This document shows, piece after piece, positions 30,976 to 41,479 of a DNA stretch of 64,000 bases (positions are counted from its first letter, which is position 1; each line of letters starts with the position of its first letter). The notes beneath the pieces were generated by a model that saw only the letters and a program-made list of their open reading frames with translations, was not told the DNA's origin and did not search any database. The DNA is taken from assembly GCA_018823745.1 (NCBI GenBank), contig JAHJHR010000012.1, positions 1-64,000 of the forward strand, in the 5' to 3' direction. A program made the translations under genes and the position numbers. This DNA comes from Alphaproteobacteria bacterium (GTDB lineage: Bacteria; Pseudomonadota; Alphaproteobacteria; Oceanibaculales; Oceanibaculaceae).

Positions 30976-31932
30976 TCAGGATAAGCCGTGCTTGCCCATG
31001 GCGAGGAATTTGTCGCGCCGCTTGGCACGCAGCTGGCCGCCCTCGACCGGCAGCAAAGTGCGCAGTGCGGATTCCACCGCATCGCCCAGCTTGCCCAGCG
31101 CTTCCACCGGCTTGCGATGGGCGCCGCCCACCGGCTCCGGCACGATCTCGTCGATCACACCCAGCTTCAGCAGATCCTGCGCGGTCAGGCGCAACGCCTC
31201 GGCGGCGTCCTGCGCATGGTCTGAGCTGCGCCAGAGGATGGAGGCGCAGCCTTCCGGCGAGATCACCGAATAGACCGAGTGCTCATACATGATGACATGG
31301 TCGGCCGCCGCCAGGGCAATGGCGCCGCCGGAGCCGCCCTCACCGACGATGCTGGCAATCAGCGGCACGCGGATCTTCAGGCAGGTCTCGATGGAGCGCG
31401 CAATGGCCTCGGCCTGGCCGCGCTCCTCGGCACCGACGCCGGGATAGGCGCCCGCCGTATCGACAAAGGTTAGCACCGGCAGACCGAAGCGGTCGGCCAG
31501 CTCCATCAGCCGGCGCGCCTTGCGGTAGCCCTCGGGCTTCGCCATGCCGAAATTATGCTTCACCCGTTCCTCGGTGGTGGCACCCTTCTCCATACCCATC
31601 ACGACGACGGAATGGCCCCGGAAGCGGCCCAGACCGCCACGAATCGCCCAATCCTCGGCGAAGTTGCGGTCACCGGCCAGCGGCGTGAAATCCTCGATCA
31701 GATCGGCCACGATGTTCTTGAAGCGCGGCCGGTCCTGATGCCGGGCGACCTGGACCTTCTGCCAGGGTGTCAACTTTTGGTAGGTGGTGCGCAGCAGCCT
31801 ATCGACCTTGCCCTCCAGCCGCACGACCTCATCGGCGATATTCATCTCGCCGGTGCCGGAAAGGTGCCGTAACTCCTCGATCTTGCCTTCGATCTCGGCG
31901 ATGGGTTTCTCGAAATCCAGAAAACTGCGCAT
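30976..31932 (-). CDS. accA: Acetyl-CoA carboxylase carboxyltransferase subunit alpha
   Basis: Alpha subunit of the carboxyltransferase that makes malonyl-CoA for fatty acid synthesis. The N-terminus MRSFLDFEKPIAEIEGKIEE and the crotonase-fold block GEGGSGGAIALAAADHV with SPEGCASILWR are diagnostic. ATG at 31932 gives the standard 318 aa; the longer frame to 32028 runs through the upstream terminator and is rejected. It stands alone, apart from accD, as usual in this class. Confidence 0.97.
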   Translation of the reverse strand: MRSFLDFEKPIAEIEGKIEELRHLSGTGEMNIADEVVRLEGKVDRLLRTTYQKLTPWQKVQVARHQDRPRFKNIVADLIEDFTPLAGDRNFAEDWAIRGGLGRFRGHSVVVMGMEKGATTEERVKHNFGMAKPEGYRKARRLMELADRFGLPVLTFVDTAGAYPGVGAEERGQAEAIARSIETCLKIRVPLIASIVGEGGSGGAIALAAADHVIMYEHSVYSVISPEGCASILWRSSDHAQDAAEALRLTAQDLLKLGVIDEIVPEPVGGAHRKPVEALGKLGDAVESALRTLLPVEGGQLRAKRRDKFLAMGKHGLS

Positions 31933-31971
31933 CGGCTTTTGCACGCCCGTGGTGACGAAGAAAGGTAACGA

Positions 31972-32005
31972 TAAAAACCGGCGGCACCATAACGGGGCCG
32001 CCGGT
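31972..32005 (-). terminator. Terminator of the malyl-CoA lyase gene
   Basis: ACCGGCGGC and GCCGCCGGT pair around an 11-base loop. On the minus strand the stem is followed by TTTTTAT, so it ends the transcript coming from the malyl-CoA lyase gene, only about 40 bp before the accA start. accA therefore needs a promoter inside or just after this element. Confidence 0.8.
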
Positions 32006-32056
32006 CCTGTACAAGTCGCGCTTGGCAAACGCTAATTCAAGGGCAGTGGCGGCGGC

Positions 32057-33031
32057 TTACCGGGCGGCGATCATCTCGGCCTTTTTCACAAGCACCTCGG
32101 CCTGCTTGATCGAGGCGATGTCGATCAGCTTGCCATCCAGGGCAACCGCGCCCTTGCCCTCCTTCTGGGCCTGGTCCATGGCCTCGATGATGCGCCGGGC
32201 CTGGGCGATATCGGCGCCCGAGGGGGTGAACACCTCATTGGCCAGATCGACCTGCGAGGGATGGATTGCCCATTTGCCCTCGCAGCCCAGCGCCGCCGCA
32301 CGGAAGGCCGAGGCGCGGAAGCCGTCGGGGTCCTTGAAATTGCCATAGGGGCCTTCCAGCGGGCGCAACCCGTTGGCGCGCGCGGCAATCACCACGCGCG
32401 ACATGGCATAGTGCCAGACATCGCCCCAATGGGTGTGACGCTCGCCGCCGGCATCGGCATCGGTCAGCATTGTGTAATACGGGTTGGCCCCGCCGATATT
32501 GGTCGTCAGCGCCTTGATCGAGGCGGCATAATCGGCCACGCCAAAATGCAGCGATTCATTGCGTTTGCTGGCCGCCGCGATCTCATGGACGTTCTGCATG
32601 CCCAGCGCGGATTCGATGATCATCTCGAAGCCCAGGCGCTTGGTGCGGCCCTTGGCCATCTCGATCTGCGTTACCAGCATGTCCAGCGCATAGATATCCG
32701 CCGCCGTGCCGGCCTTGGGAATCATGATCAGATCGAGGCGCGGGCAATTCTCCACGATATCCACGACATCGCGGTACATATATGGCGTGTCCAGGCCGTT
32801 GATCCGTACCGAGACGACCTTGTCACCCCAATCCACCTCGTTCAGCGCCTGGATGACGTTCCGGCGTGCCTGCGGCTTCTCGTCCGGGGCGACGGCATCC
32901 TCAAGGTCCATGAACAGCACGTCGACGGCGGAGCGCGCCGCTTTCTCGAACAATTCCGTCCGGCTGCCCGGCACGGCCAGTTCGCTGCGGTTCAGGCGCG
33001 CCTTCGCCGGCTCGACGATGGTGAAGCTCAT
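32057..33031 (-). CDS. mcl: L-malyl-CoA/beta-methylmalyl-CoA lyase (HpcH/HpaI family)
   Basis: Mg-dependent lyase that reversibly joins glyoxylate to acetyl-CoA or propionyl-CoA, used in the ethylmalonyl-CoA pathway or related routes. The sequence closely follows Rhodobacter Mcl1: VRINGLDTPYMYRDVVD, LIMIPKAGTAADIYALD, metal-binding Glu in FEMIIESALG, the GVADYAAS aspartate, and KWAIHPSQVDLANEVFTPS near the end. ATG at 33031 is preceded by GGAGG at about seven bases and gives 324 aa. Malate synthase G is encoded about 5 kb away. Citramalyl-CoA lyase activity is an alternative within the family. Confidence 0.9.
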   Translation of the reverse strand: MSFTIVEPAKARLNRSELAVPGSRTELFEKAARSAVDVLFMDLEDAVAPDEKPQARRNVIQALNEVDWGDKVVSVRINGLDTPYMYRDVVDIVENCPRLDLIMIPKAGTAADIYALDMLVTQIEMAKGRTKRLGFEMIIESALGMQNVHEIAAASKRNESLHFGVADYAASIKALTTNIGGANPYYTMLTDADAGGERHTHWGDVWHYAMSRVVIAARANGLRPLEGPYGNFKDPDGFRASAFRAAALGCEGKWAIHPSQVDLANEVFTPSGADIAQARRIIEAMDQAQKEGKGAVALDGKLIDIASIKQAEVLVKKAEMIAAR

Positions 33032-33138
33032 GGCAATCCTCCGATGCATCTTATCTGCTGGCGGAAAACCTTTCCGCCGGTTGAAGAGACGCGAGGATGG
33101 AGAGGCCCGGCTGGCCTGTCAATCGCGGCTGGCGACCA

Positions 33139-33639
33139 TCAGGCGTCGTAACCCTGATCCGCCTGCCGGCCCCACAGCGCCCGCAGATCGACGACCAGCC
33201 CGTCATCGCCGTGGTCCTCCCCACCGGCCTGGCCCAGCGCGAAGAACTCCTCGTCGATGGCCTGGGTGACCGGCATGGCCTGCAAGGCGAGGCTGCGGCC
33301 GGCAACCGTCAGGTTGGGCAGGCGCGCCCGGGCATCATTGCCCCGGCTGCGTTCCAGCAATCCCTTGGATTCCAGCGTGCGCAGCACCTGCGAGGTCATG
33401 GTGGCGTCGGCCCGGCAGAACCGTGCGAGATCGCCCTGAGTGATCGGAACGGATGTCTTGCGGTATTGCTCTTCCAGCTTCACCAGCGCGGAGAGCAGCA
33501 TTGCCTGCACATAGGTCAGGCCCAGCGGGGCCAGGACCTGACGCATCCGACGCTGCCATGCATTGGCCAATTGCCACAGCAGGAAGCCCGGCGAATCCTC
33601 TGGAATGCCCGTCGATGACGGATTTTTTCTGACTTTCAT
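33139..33639 (-). CDS. MarR-family winged-helix regulator
   Basis: Dimeric winged-helix transcription factor of 166 aa. The core FLLWQLANAWQRRMRQVLAP, TYVQAMLLSALVKLE, the recognition region ITQGDLARFCRADATMTSQ and the wing LERSRGNDARAR are typical MarR. It lies just upstream of and co-directional with the malyl-CoA lyase gene (about 108 bp), and may regulate it, though no operator was recognised. The effector is unknown. Confidence 0.92.
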   Translation of the reverse strand: MKVRKNPSSTGIPEDSPGFLLWQLANAWQRRMRQVLAPLGLTYVQAMLLSALVKLEEQYRKTSVPITQGDLARFCRADATMTSQVLRTLESKGLLERSRGNDARARLPNLTVAGRSLALQAMPVTQAIDEEFFALGQAGGEDHGDDGLVVDLRALWGRQADQGYDA

Positions 33640-33853
33640 TCTGGCGCCCTCCCTTGAGAACTATCTGCGCCTGTCCGGTCGGGTTTGCCCGATCCGCCGA
33701 CGCAGTTTTTATTTTTCAGCGCTGCCGTCTTGTCTGTTCGCCTGCCGGTGTCACCTCGTCTTCTGTCATGTCACACCGTTACTAAACCATGAAACGGCCC
33801 GCACTGAACAGTATGCGCGTTCATCGTCCTGCATGCGCGAATTTTGGGCAAAG

Positions 33854-33883
33854 AAAAACCCCGGCAGCGATGCTGCCGGGGTT
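33854..33883 (-). terminator. Terminator of groESL
   Basis: AACCCCGGCAGC and GCTGCCGGGGTT form a 12-bp stem around GAT. Read on the minus strand it is followed by TTTCTTTG, placing it about 35 bp after the groL stop. Confidence 0.9.
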
Positions 33884-33915
33884 CTCCCGATCGATAGGGT
33901 CGGGCTTGGAAGGAC

Positions 33916-35583
<1,668 letters not shown>

Positions 35584-35619
35584 TCAAAACAGTGTGTGCG
35601 AATGCAGCAGGCGCCTGGA

Positions 35620-35934
35620 TCAGGCTGCCTTCTTGCCCTTCGCGACGCCTTCGATGACGCCCATGATGTCGCTTTCCTTCATGATCAGCAGCTCTTCGCC
35701 GTTGACCTTCACTTCGGTGCCCGACCACTTGCCGAACAGAACCCGGTCGCCCGGCTTCACATCCAGCGGGCTGACCACGCCCTGCTCATTCTTGGCACCG
35801 GGGCCGGCAGCGACGACTTCGCCTTCCATCGGCTTTTCCTTGGCCGTATCCGGAATGATGATGCCGCCAGCGGTCTTTTCCTCGGACTCCAGCCGACGGA
35901 CCAGCACGCGATCGTGCAGAGGCCGAAACTTCAT
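35620..35934 (-). CDS. groS: 10-kDa co-chaperonin GroES
   Basis: Heptameric lid of GroEL (104 aa, slightly longer than the common 95-98). It begins [14 protein letters not shown], has the mobile loop [19 protein letters not shown], and the roof loop around [14 protein letters not shown] at 35934 is the family start; the longer frame is unsupported. First gene of groESL, with the promoter and CIRCE about 90-150 bp upstream. Confidence 0.97.
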   Translation of the reverse strand: MKFRPLHDRVLVRRLESEEKTAGGIIIPDTAKEKPMEGEVVAAGPGAKNEQGVVSPLDVKPGDRVLFGKWSGTEVKVNGEELLIMKESDIMGVIEGVAKGKKAA

Positions 35935-36024
35935 GATGAGATATCCTCCTGTTGGGTGCGCGATATGCGCAGCGACCATTACCTTCCCCGTCAGAGGGGC
36001 ATGACAAAGCCTGTTACGGATTTG

Positions 36025-36051
36025 TTAGCACTCCCCCTGAGCGAGTGCCAG
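36025..36051 (-). promoter_or_regulatory. CIRCE element (HrcA operator) of groESL
   Basis: TTAGCACTC, nine bases, GAGTGCCAG. The CIRCE consensus is TTAGCACTC-N9-GAGTGCTAA, so the left arm is perfect and the right arm matches seven of nine. It lies just downstream of the groESL promoter, where HrcA binding would block transcription until heat stress. The gap 35935-36267 holds this element, the promoter and the AT-rich leader of usg, and no gene. Confidence 0.9.
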
Positions 36052-36052
36052 A

Positions 36053-36081
36053 CAGATAAGAGCAGGCGATTTCCCTGTCAA
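36053..36081 (-). promoter_or_regulatory. groESL promoter
   Basis: On the minus strand TTGACA is followed after 16-17 bases by TTATCTG (TTATCT or TATCTG as -10). The CTTGACA start also fits the -35 of a heat-shock sigma factor. The predicted transcription start falls inside the CIRCE element. Confidence 0.65.
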
Positions 36082-36267
36082 GAAGCGTGACGCCAAAAGA
36101 AATTGCAGCCGGGGTCGCTTTTCCCGCGAAACAGCAGCACTCACGGGGGCTTGCTGCTAAAATATTGATTTTATTATTTTTTATTGCAGGCGGTTTTAAG
36201 CGGTCGCACAGTTACAGAAAAAAGAATGGGAGCGCAATCGCGGACACATGAAAGGAGATGGACGCGC

Positions 36268-36531
36268 ATGAGCAAGCTTGCCCCGCAGTTAAACGGCTAT
36301 CGCCTGACCACAGCCGAGATCCTGTACCATCTGCCGGACCATCCCGGCCTGCTGCAAACCTATGTCTGGCAGGAATACGACCTGGCCCCGCGCTATCCCG
36401 GCCTGCGCAAATTCCTGGATTTCTGGCAGCGCAGCCTGGAGGGCAGGCTGCATTCAGTGACGGTCGGTTCGACCGGGCTGATCCAGCCGGGCGAAATCCG
36501 CCACGCCGATATCAGCCTCAGCCTGCACTAG
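36268..36531 (+). CDS. Usg family protein
   Basis: Short protein (87 aa) of the alphaproteobacterial Usg family, named for a gene upstream of trpF in Caulobacter and still without a proven function. The central stretch LNGYRLTTAEILYHLPDHPG, then LQTYVWQEYDLAPRYP and the tail STGLIQPGEIRHADI, match the family along its whole length. ATG at 36268 follows AAGGAG at about eleven bases. It converges with the RidA genes (four-base overlap). No trp genes are next to it here. Confidence 0.9.
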   Translation: MSKLAPQLNGYRLTTAEILYHLPDHPGLLQTYVWQEYDLAPRYPGLRKFLDFWQRSLEGRLHSVTVGSTGLIQPGEIRHADISLSLH

Positions 36532-36893
36532 ACGTCACGAGCCGCCGTCAGCTTGATCTCGACCAGGATTTCCGGGCGGGCCATGTCGGCGCGGCAGCAG
36601 GTGAAGACCGGCGGGTTGGCGGCATCGACCCAGCCATTCCAGACGGCGATGGCGGCCGGGTAATCGCTCATCCGGCGCAGCCAGATTGTGGCGGTGAGCA
36701 GCCGGGACCTGTCGGTCCCGGCCTCGGCCAGCAGCCCGTCCAGCGCCGCCAGCACCTGGGCGACCTGGCCCTCGATGCCGGCGCTGCTGTCCGATGGCAC
36801 GGTGCAGACCGACACCCAGCCGCGATGGGCGGTGCCGAGGCTGATCGACAGCCGCTCCGTCGCGATGATGCCGTAGCGTTCGGGCAGGCTCAC
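36528..36893 (-). CDS. RidA family protein (first of a tandem pair)
   Basis: YjgF/YER057c/UK114-fold protein of 121 aa. Canonical RidA deaminates reactive enamine/imine intermediates such as 2-aminoacrylate. Seen are GTAHRGWVSVCTVP, IEGQVAQVLAALDGLLAEAGTDRSRLLTATIWL, and WVDAANPPVFTCCRADMA. The catalytic arginine region, where RidA has PxRxxV, reads PPVFTCC: Arg is not at the canonical place, so this member may act on a different substrate. It overlaps the upstream paralogue by four bases. Confidence 0.9.
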   Translation of the reverse strand: MSLPERYGIIATERLSISLGTAHRGWVSVCTVPSDSSAGIEGQVAQVLAALDGLLAEAGTDRSRLLTATIWLRRMSDYPAAIAVWNGWVDAANPPVFTCCRADMARPEILVEIKLTAARDV

Positions 36894-37249
36894 TTGATCG
36901 CCGTCACCATGATCTCGACCAGGATGTCGGGAAAGGCCATCTCGGCATTCACGCAGGCGCGGGCCGGCGGGTTCTTCGGGTCGACCCAGGCGTTCCAGAC
37001 CGAATTCATCGCCTGGAAATCCTTCATGTCCTTCAGCCAGAGCTGCGCGGTCAGCAGCTTCGACTTATCCGTGCCGGCCTTGGCGAGATAGGAATCGATG
37101 GTATCCAGAATCTCCTGCGTCTGGCCCTTCACATCGGCGCTGCGGTCCTTGGCGGTCAGGCCGCACAGATAGACCATGTCGCCCTGGATGACGGCGCGGC
37201 TCATGATCGGGCCGGGGCCGGTGGTGACGTCGATACGTTCGATGCTCAT
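36890..37249 (-). CDS. RidA family protein (second of a tandem pair)
   Basis: RidA-fold protein of 119 aa and paralogue of the following gene. It has MSRAVIQGDMVYLCGLTAKD, QTQEILDTIDSYLAKAGTDK, and WVDPKNPPARACVNAEMA, which keeps an Arg at the position of the catalytic arginine (PPARACV). The pair therefore differs at the key residue, which suggests divergence of function. ATG at 37249 has GGAGG about eight bases upstream. Operon partner overlap is ATGA. Confidence 0.92.
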   Translation of the reverse strand: MSIERIDVTTGPGPIMSRAVIQGDMVYLCGLTAKDRSADVKGQTQEILDTIDSYLAKAGTDKSKLLTAQLWLKDMKDFQAMNSVWNAWVDPKNPPARACVNAEMAFPDILVEIMVTAIK

Positions 37250-37282
37250 GAAATCCTCCCTGTTGAACGGTAGGGCGACAGG

Positions 37283-37825
37283 CTAATCGACCGGCCGCAC
37301 CAGATACAGCGCATCCTCGCCATAGCTGGCCAGCTTCGCGGCAAGCGCCGCATCGCCGGCATAGGGCTGAAAGCCATGCCGCGCCCAGTAACCGGCCGAA
37401 TTATTCACCGCCGTCAGTGCGAGACGCGCGAAGCCCTCTTTGCGCGCCAGTGCCGCCAGCCGGGCAACCAGCGCCTTGCCATGGCCCTTGCCATGCGCCT
37501 CGGGCAGCAGGGCGATATCATGCAGATAGAGGCAGTCCGCCTCCCCCGGCAGCGTCCCCAGCAAAACATCCAGCGCCGGCGGCCGGCCCAGCACGCCCGG
37601 ATGGCTGACCGCATAGCCAAGCAGGCCGCCCCCGCGCTCCGCCACCAGGCAGCCCGCCGGATACAGCGCCAACCGCTCGATGGCCACCGCCGGCGATTCC
37701 GGATAGAGCGGATGTACGATCTCCGCCACCGCCAGCACCGCCGGCAGGTCGGACCGGGCCATCGGGCGCCACTCAGAAAGTCTGTGGGAAGGGTTAGGGT
37801 GTGTAGTCGAGGTCTTTTTTTGCAA
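37283..37825 (-). CDS. GNAT-family N-acetyltransferase
   Basis: Acyl-CoA-dependent N-acetyltransferase of up to 180 aa. The acetyl-CoA pyrophosphate loop is seen at EAHGKGHGKALVARL, with the preceding strand LYLHDIALLP and the later NNSAGYWARHGF. The substrate is unknown. The start is uncertain: residues SEWRPMARSDL form the first strand of the fold, so the gene probably starts at ATG 37825, inside the 3-prime end of the AT-rich upstream gene. ATG at 37762 would cut the first strand. Confidence 0.88.
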   Translation of the reverse strand: MQKKTSTTHPNPSHRLSEWRPMARSDLPAVLAVAEIVHPLYPESPAVAIERLALYPAGCLVAERGGGLLGYAVSHPGVLGRPPALDVLLGTLPGEADCLYLHDIALLPEAHGKGHGKALVARLAALARKEGFARLALTAVNNSAGYWARHGFQPYAGDAALAAKLASYGEDALYLVRPVD

Positions 37826-38255
37826 TTTTCGCGATTTCGTTTATGGCGTTTCTTATAAGTCCGTATGGCGTATCGATGTGTTCAAAGTATGTGTCATATT
37901 TTTTTTCGATATCGTCTTTCAAGTTCTGTAGAATTAAATTCACATTATCCGGGAGGATAACATAAGACATTGCTAAAGATTTAAGGAAAAGTTTATTGGA
38001 TTCTTTGTATTTACTCCTTAATTCATTATCTCTTTCTTCAGATAATTCTCGCCCTTCTTGTTCTGCGTCTACCCAAGACCCTAAGGGGTCAAGCATTCCC
38101 TGCAAAGACTCTATGGTTTGAGTGTAACAATCGAACTTCGCTTGCCAAATCCGCTCTCTTTTAAATTTATGGAATGCTAACCATGCCGCCAGTAATGCCA
38201 ACAGGACGGTAAAGACGGATTGTAAAAAAGGTTGGGCAAGCGATTGAATCAGCAT
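37794..38255 (-). CDS. AT-rich orphan membrane-anchored protein
   Basis: Not recognised. A 153-aa protein with one N-terminal membrane segment (FLQSVFTVLLALLAAWLAF) followed by a charged, helical, probably coiled-coil cytoplasmic domain (KRERIWQAKFDCYTQTIESLQ ... SEERDNELRSKYKESNK). Its base composition is far more AT-rich than any neighbour and it is rich in Lys, Ile and Asn codons ending in A/T, unlike the window. This suggests recent transfer. It lies in a gap between the GNAT gene, which it overlaps, and the divergent glcB. Confidence 0.78.
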   Translation of the reverse strand: MLIQSLAQPFLQSVFTVLLALLAAWLAFHKFKRERIWQAKFDCYTQTIESLQGMLDPLGSWVDAEQEGRELSEERDNELRSKYKESNKLFLKSLAMSYVILPDNVNLILQNLKDDIEKKYDTYFEHIDTPYGLIRNAINEIAKIAKKDLDYTP

Positions 38256-38405
38256 TTTCTAAGATTACTGCTTGCGCTCTGTTTGGACAATCGCCGCCCA
38301 AGAAAAATAAATGAGATTCATTTCCGCAGCGTGGGAAACCCGGCTTGTCATCCCCTGTGGTTCCCTTAGAACAACAGCGAGAAGCAGCCAGGCTGCACGC
38401 CAAAA

Positions 38406-40595
38406 ATGGAGAATGCCGTGATCGAGCGGGTCGAAGCGGGCGGGTTGAAGATCGCCAAAATCCTCTACGACTTCATCAACACCGAAGTCATCCCCGGCAC
38501 CGGCCGCAAGGCGGACGCCTTCTGGGACGGGTTCGGCGCGATTGTGCACGATCTGGCACCGAAGAACCGGGCACTGCTGGCCAAGCGCGACGAGATGCAG
38601 GCGAAGATTGATTCCTGGCACAAGGCGCGGCGCGGCAAGAGTCTGGACATGGCCGAGTACAAGGCCTTCCTGCAGGAAATCGGCTATCTGCTGCCCGAGG
38701 GGCCGGATTTCGCCGTCTCGACCGGGAATGTCGATCCCGAGATTGCGAAGATCGCCGGCCCGCAGCTGGTCGTACCGGTGATGAACGCCCGCTACGCCTT
38801 GAACGCGGCGAATGCCCGCTGGGGCAGCCTGTATGACGCGCTCTACGGCACCGACGCGATTTCCGAGGAAGACGGCGCCACCCGCAGCGGCGGCTATAAC
38901 CCGAAGCGCGGCGCGAAGGTCATCGCCTATGCCCGCGGCTTCCTGGACGAAGCCGCCCCGCTGGCCGAGGGCTCGCACAAGGAGTCCACCGACTACGCCA
39001 TCGAGGGCGGCAAGCTGGCCGTCACCGTGGCTGGCGGCAAGAAAATCGGCCTGAAGGATGCCGGGCAGCTCGTCGGCTATCAGGGCGACGCGGCCAAGCC
39101 GTCCGCCATCCTGCTCGCGCATAATGGCCTGCATCTGGAAATCCGCATCGATGCCGACCACCCGATCGGCAAGACCGATCCGGCCAATGTCGCCGATCTG
39201 GTGCTGGAATCGGCCGTCACCACGATCATGGATTGCGAGGATTCCATCGCCGCCGTCGATGCGGAGGACAAGGTGGATGTCTACCGCAACTGGCTGGGGC
39301 TGATGACCGGCACGCTGTCGGCCGATCTGGAAAAGGGCGGCAAGACCGTCATCCGCCGGCTGAACCCGGACCGTACCTACACCAGGCCGTCGGGCGGCGA
39401 GATCACCCTGCCCGGCCGCAGCCTGATGCTGGTGCGCAATGTCGGCCATCTGATGACCATCAACGCCGTGCTGGACAAGGAGGGCAAGGAGGTGCCGGAA
39501 GGCATTCTCGATGCAGCCATGACCGCGCTGATCGCGATCTACGATCTGGAGCGCAAATCCGGCCCGTCGAACAGCCGCGTCGGGTCGATGTACATCGTGA
39601 AGCCGAAGATGCACGGGCCGGAGGAAGTCGCCTTCGCCAATGAGCTGTTCGGCCGCGTCGAGGCCCTGCTGGGGCTGAAGAAGAACGCCCTGAAGATGGG
39701 CATCATGGACGAGGAACGCCGCACCACCGTCAATCTGAAGGAATGCATCCGCGCCGCGAAGGAGCGGGTCGCCTTCATCAATACCGGCTTCCTGGACCGC
39801 ACCGGGGACGAGATGCACACCTCGATGGAGGCCGGGCCAATGCTGCGCAAGGCCGACATGAAGGCCACGCCCTGGATCAAGGCCTATGAGGATTGGAACG
39901 TCGATACCGGCCTCGCCTGCGGACTACGCGGCCGCGCCCAGATCGGCAAAGGCATGTGGGCCATGCCCGATTTGATGGCGGAGATGCTGAAGCAGAAGAT
40001 CGGCCATCCCAAGGCTGGCGCCAACACCGCATGGGTGCCCTCCCCCACCGCCGCCACGCTGCACGCCATGCATTACCATCAGGTCGATGTGGCGGCCCGC
40101 CAGGAGGAGCTGAAGAGCCGGGCGCGCGCCAGCCTGACCGACATTCTGACCATCCCGCTGGCCGACCGCCCGAACTGGTCGCCCGAGGAGGTGCAGCAGG
40201 AGCTGGACAATAACGCCCAGGGCATTCTGGGCTATGTCGTGCGCTGGATCGACCAGGGCGTCGGCTGCTCCAAGGTGCCGGACATCAACAATGTCGGGCT
40301 GATGGAGGATCGTGCCACGCTGCGCATCTCCAGCCAGCACATCGCCAACTGGCTGCAGCACGGCATAGCCACCGAGGACCAGGTGACCGAGACCATGAAG
40401 CGCATGGCCGCCGTGGTCGACAAGCAGAATGCAGGCGATTCGCTGTATCGCCCGATGGCCCCCAACTTCGACGACAGCGTCGCTTTCGCCGCCGCCTGCG
40501 AGCTGGTGTTCAAGGGCCGCGAACAGCCCAACGGTTATACGGAGCCGGTTCTGCACCGCCGCCGTATCGAAGCCAAGGCGAAGTTCGGCGCCTAA
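38406..40595 (+). CDS. glcB: Malate synthase G
   Basis: Condenses glyoxylate with acetyl-CoA to malate (glyoxylate bypass or glycolate use). This is the long G isoform (729 aa). Markers are [18 protein letters not shown] near the start, [18 protein letters not shown] with catalytic acids, [34 protein letters not shown], and [19 protein letters not shown] near the C-terminus. An internal GTG at 38418 has GGAG six bases upstream and could be the true start (four residues shorter). Malyl-CoA lyase, another glyoxylate enzyme, is about 5 kb away. Ends in a strong terminator. Confidence 0.97.
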   Translation: MENAVIERVEAGGLKIAKILYDFINTEVIPGTGRKADAFWDGFGAIVHDLAPKNRALLAKRDEMQAKIDSWHKARRGKSLDMAEYKAFLQEIGYLLPEGPDFAVSTGNVDPEIAKIAGPQLVVPVMNARYALNAANARWGSLYDALYGTDAISEEDGATRSGGYNPKRGAKVIAYARGFLDEAAPLAEGSHKESTDYAIEGGKLAVTVAGGKKIGLKDAGQLVGYQGDAAKPSAILLAHNGLHLEIRIDADHPIGKTDPANVADLVLESAVTTIMDCEDSIAAVDAEDKVDVYRNWLGLMTGTLSADLEKGGKTVIRRLNPDRTYTRPSGGEITLPGRSLMLVRNVGHLMTINAVLDKEGKEVPEGILDAAMTALIAIYDLERKSGPSNSRVGSMYIVKPKMHGPEEVAFANELFGRVEALLGLKKNALKMGIMDEERRTTVNLKECIRAAKERVAFINTGFLDRTGDEMHTSMEAGPMLRKADMKATPWIKAYEDWNVDTGLACGLRGRAQIGKGMWAMPDLMAEMLKQKIGHPKAGANTAWVPSPTAATLHAMHYHQVDVAARQEELKSRARASLTDILTIPLADRPNWSPEEVQQELDNNAQGILGYVVRWIDQGVGCSKVPDINNVGLMEDRATLRISSQHIANWLQHGIATEDQVTETMKRMAAVVDKQNAGDSLYRPMAPNFDDSVAFAAACELVFKGREQPNGYTEPVLHRRRIEAKAKFGA

Positions 40596-40618
40596 AGCCG
40601 GACCGGATCGCTGACCTG

Positions 40619-40649
40619 AAACCCGCCGGTGACGACCGGCGGGTTTTTT
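40619..40649. terminator. Terminator after glcB
   Basis: AACCCGCCGGT and ACCGGCGGGTT pair around GACG and are followed by TTTTC on the plus strand; it also lies just after the end of the convergent DUF533 gene. Confidence 0.92.
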
Positions 40650-40665
40650 CTTGGCCAAGCGAGCC

Positions 40666-41379
40666 TTATGCGGGCAGGCCTGCTTCGGCCTGGCGGTTCA
40701 GATGCGCGACCAGATCGGCCGGCAGGTTCAGCCGGTGGGCCAGTGCCTCCAGATAGGCCTTCTCCGCCGGGTGATCCGGGTCGATGGCGAGGCGGGAGAC
40801 GAGATACAGTTCCGCCGCCTGTTCCTGCGTCTGCGCCGCGCCGGCGATCTCGGCCAGATCGACCGGCTTGCCCAGCGCATCAAAGACGAAACCCTTGGCC
40901 TCGGCGTCTAGCCCCATCTGCTCGACCTGCTCGAACAGCAGCTTCTGCTCGGCGGCATCGACATGTCCGTCAGCCTTGGCGGCCCCGATCATCGCGCGGA
41001 TCAGCGACAGCTGGAACGGCTGGCCATCGCCAGCCGGCGTCGCATCCGGCAGGAAGCGGGTCTCGGTCTGGGCGATATCGGCCTGGGTGGCGGCCGGTGC
41101 GGTCTCGGCCTGCTTGCCCTGCTGCCAGTTCTGATAGGCCTTGAAGGCCAGAGCACCCAGCGCCGCCGCACCGCCATAGCCGGCTACGCCACCGGCCATC
41201 TTGCGGACCTTCTTGTTGCCCAGCAGCAGGCCCAGCAGCCCGCCAGCCGCAGCCCCGCCGGCAAAGCCGCCGACCCCGCCGAAGGAATCGAATTTCTGCT
41301 TCGCCGTGCCGCCGGCCTGCTGCAGCCGGGCTTTCGTATCGCCGCCCAGAAACTGATCGAGCAATTTTGTCGGGTCCAT
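40666..41379 (-). CDS. DUF533/YebE-like membrane protein with TerB-like domain
   Basis: A 237-aa inner-membrane-associated protein. The Gly/Ala-rich middle (GGFAGGAAAGGLLGLLLGN and KMAGGVAGYGGAAALGALAF) forms the membrane region. The C-terminal 130 residues are an acidic helical TerB-like domain (LSLIRAMIGAAKADGHVDAAEQ ... LYLVSRLAIDPDHPAEKAYLE) typical of DUF533. TerB-like domains bind metal in tellurite-resistance proteins; function here is unknown. The start was set at the second ATG (41379) because GGAG lies five bases before it; the first is at 41382. Confidence 0.9.
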   Translation of the reverse strand: MDPTKLLDQFLGGDTKARLQQAGGTAKQKFDSFGGVGGFAGGAAAGGLLGLLLGNKKVRKMAGGVAGYGGAAALGALAFKAYQNWQQGKQAETAPAATQADIAQTETRFLPDATPAGDGQPFQLSLIRAMIGAAKADGHVDAAEQKLLFEQVEQMGLDAEAKGFVFDALGKPVDLAEIAGAAQTQEQAAELYLVSRLAIDPDHPAEKAYLEALAHRLNLPADLVAHLNRQAEAGLPA

Positions 41380-41479
41380 CATTTCTCCACAGTTTGATGT
41401 TTCTCTGCGTGGAAATGGGGAAATCACGTACCGGTTCAACGCCTGCCCCGAAAATACCCCCAAGTCGAAAGGCCACCCG

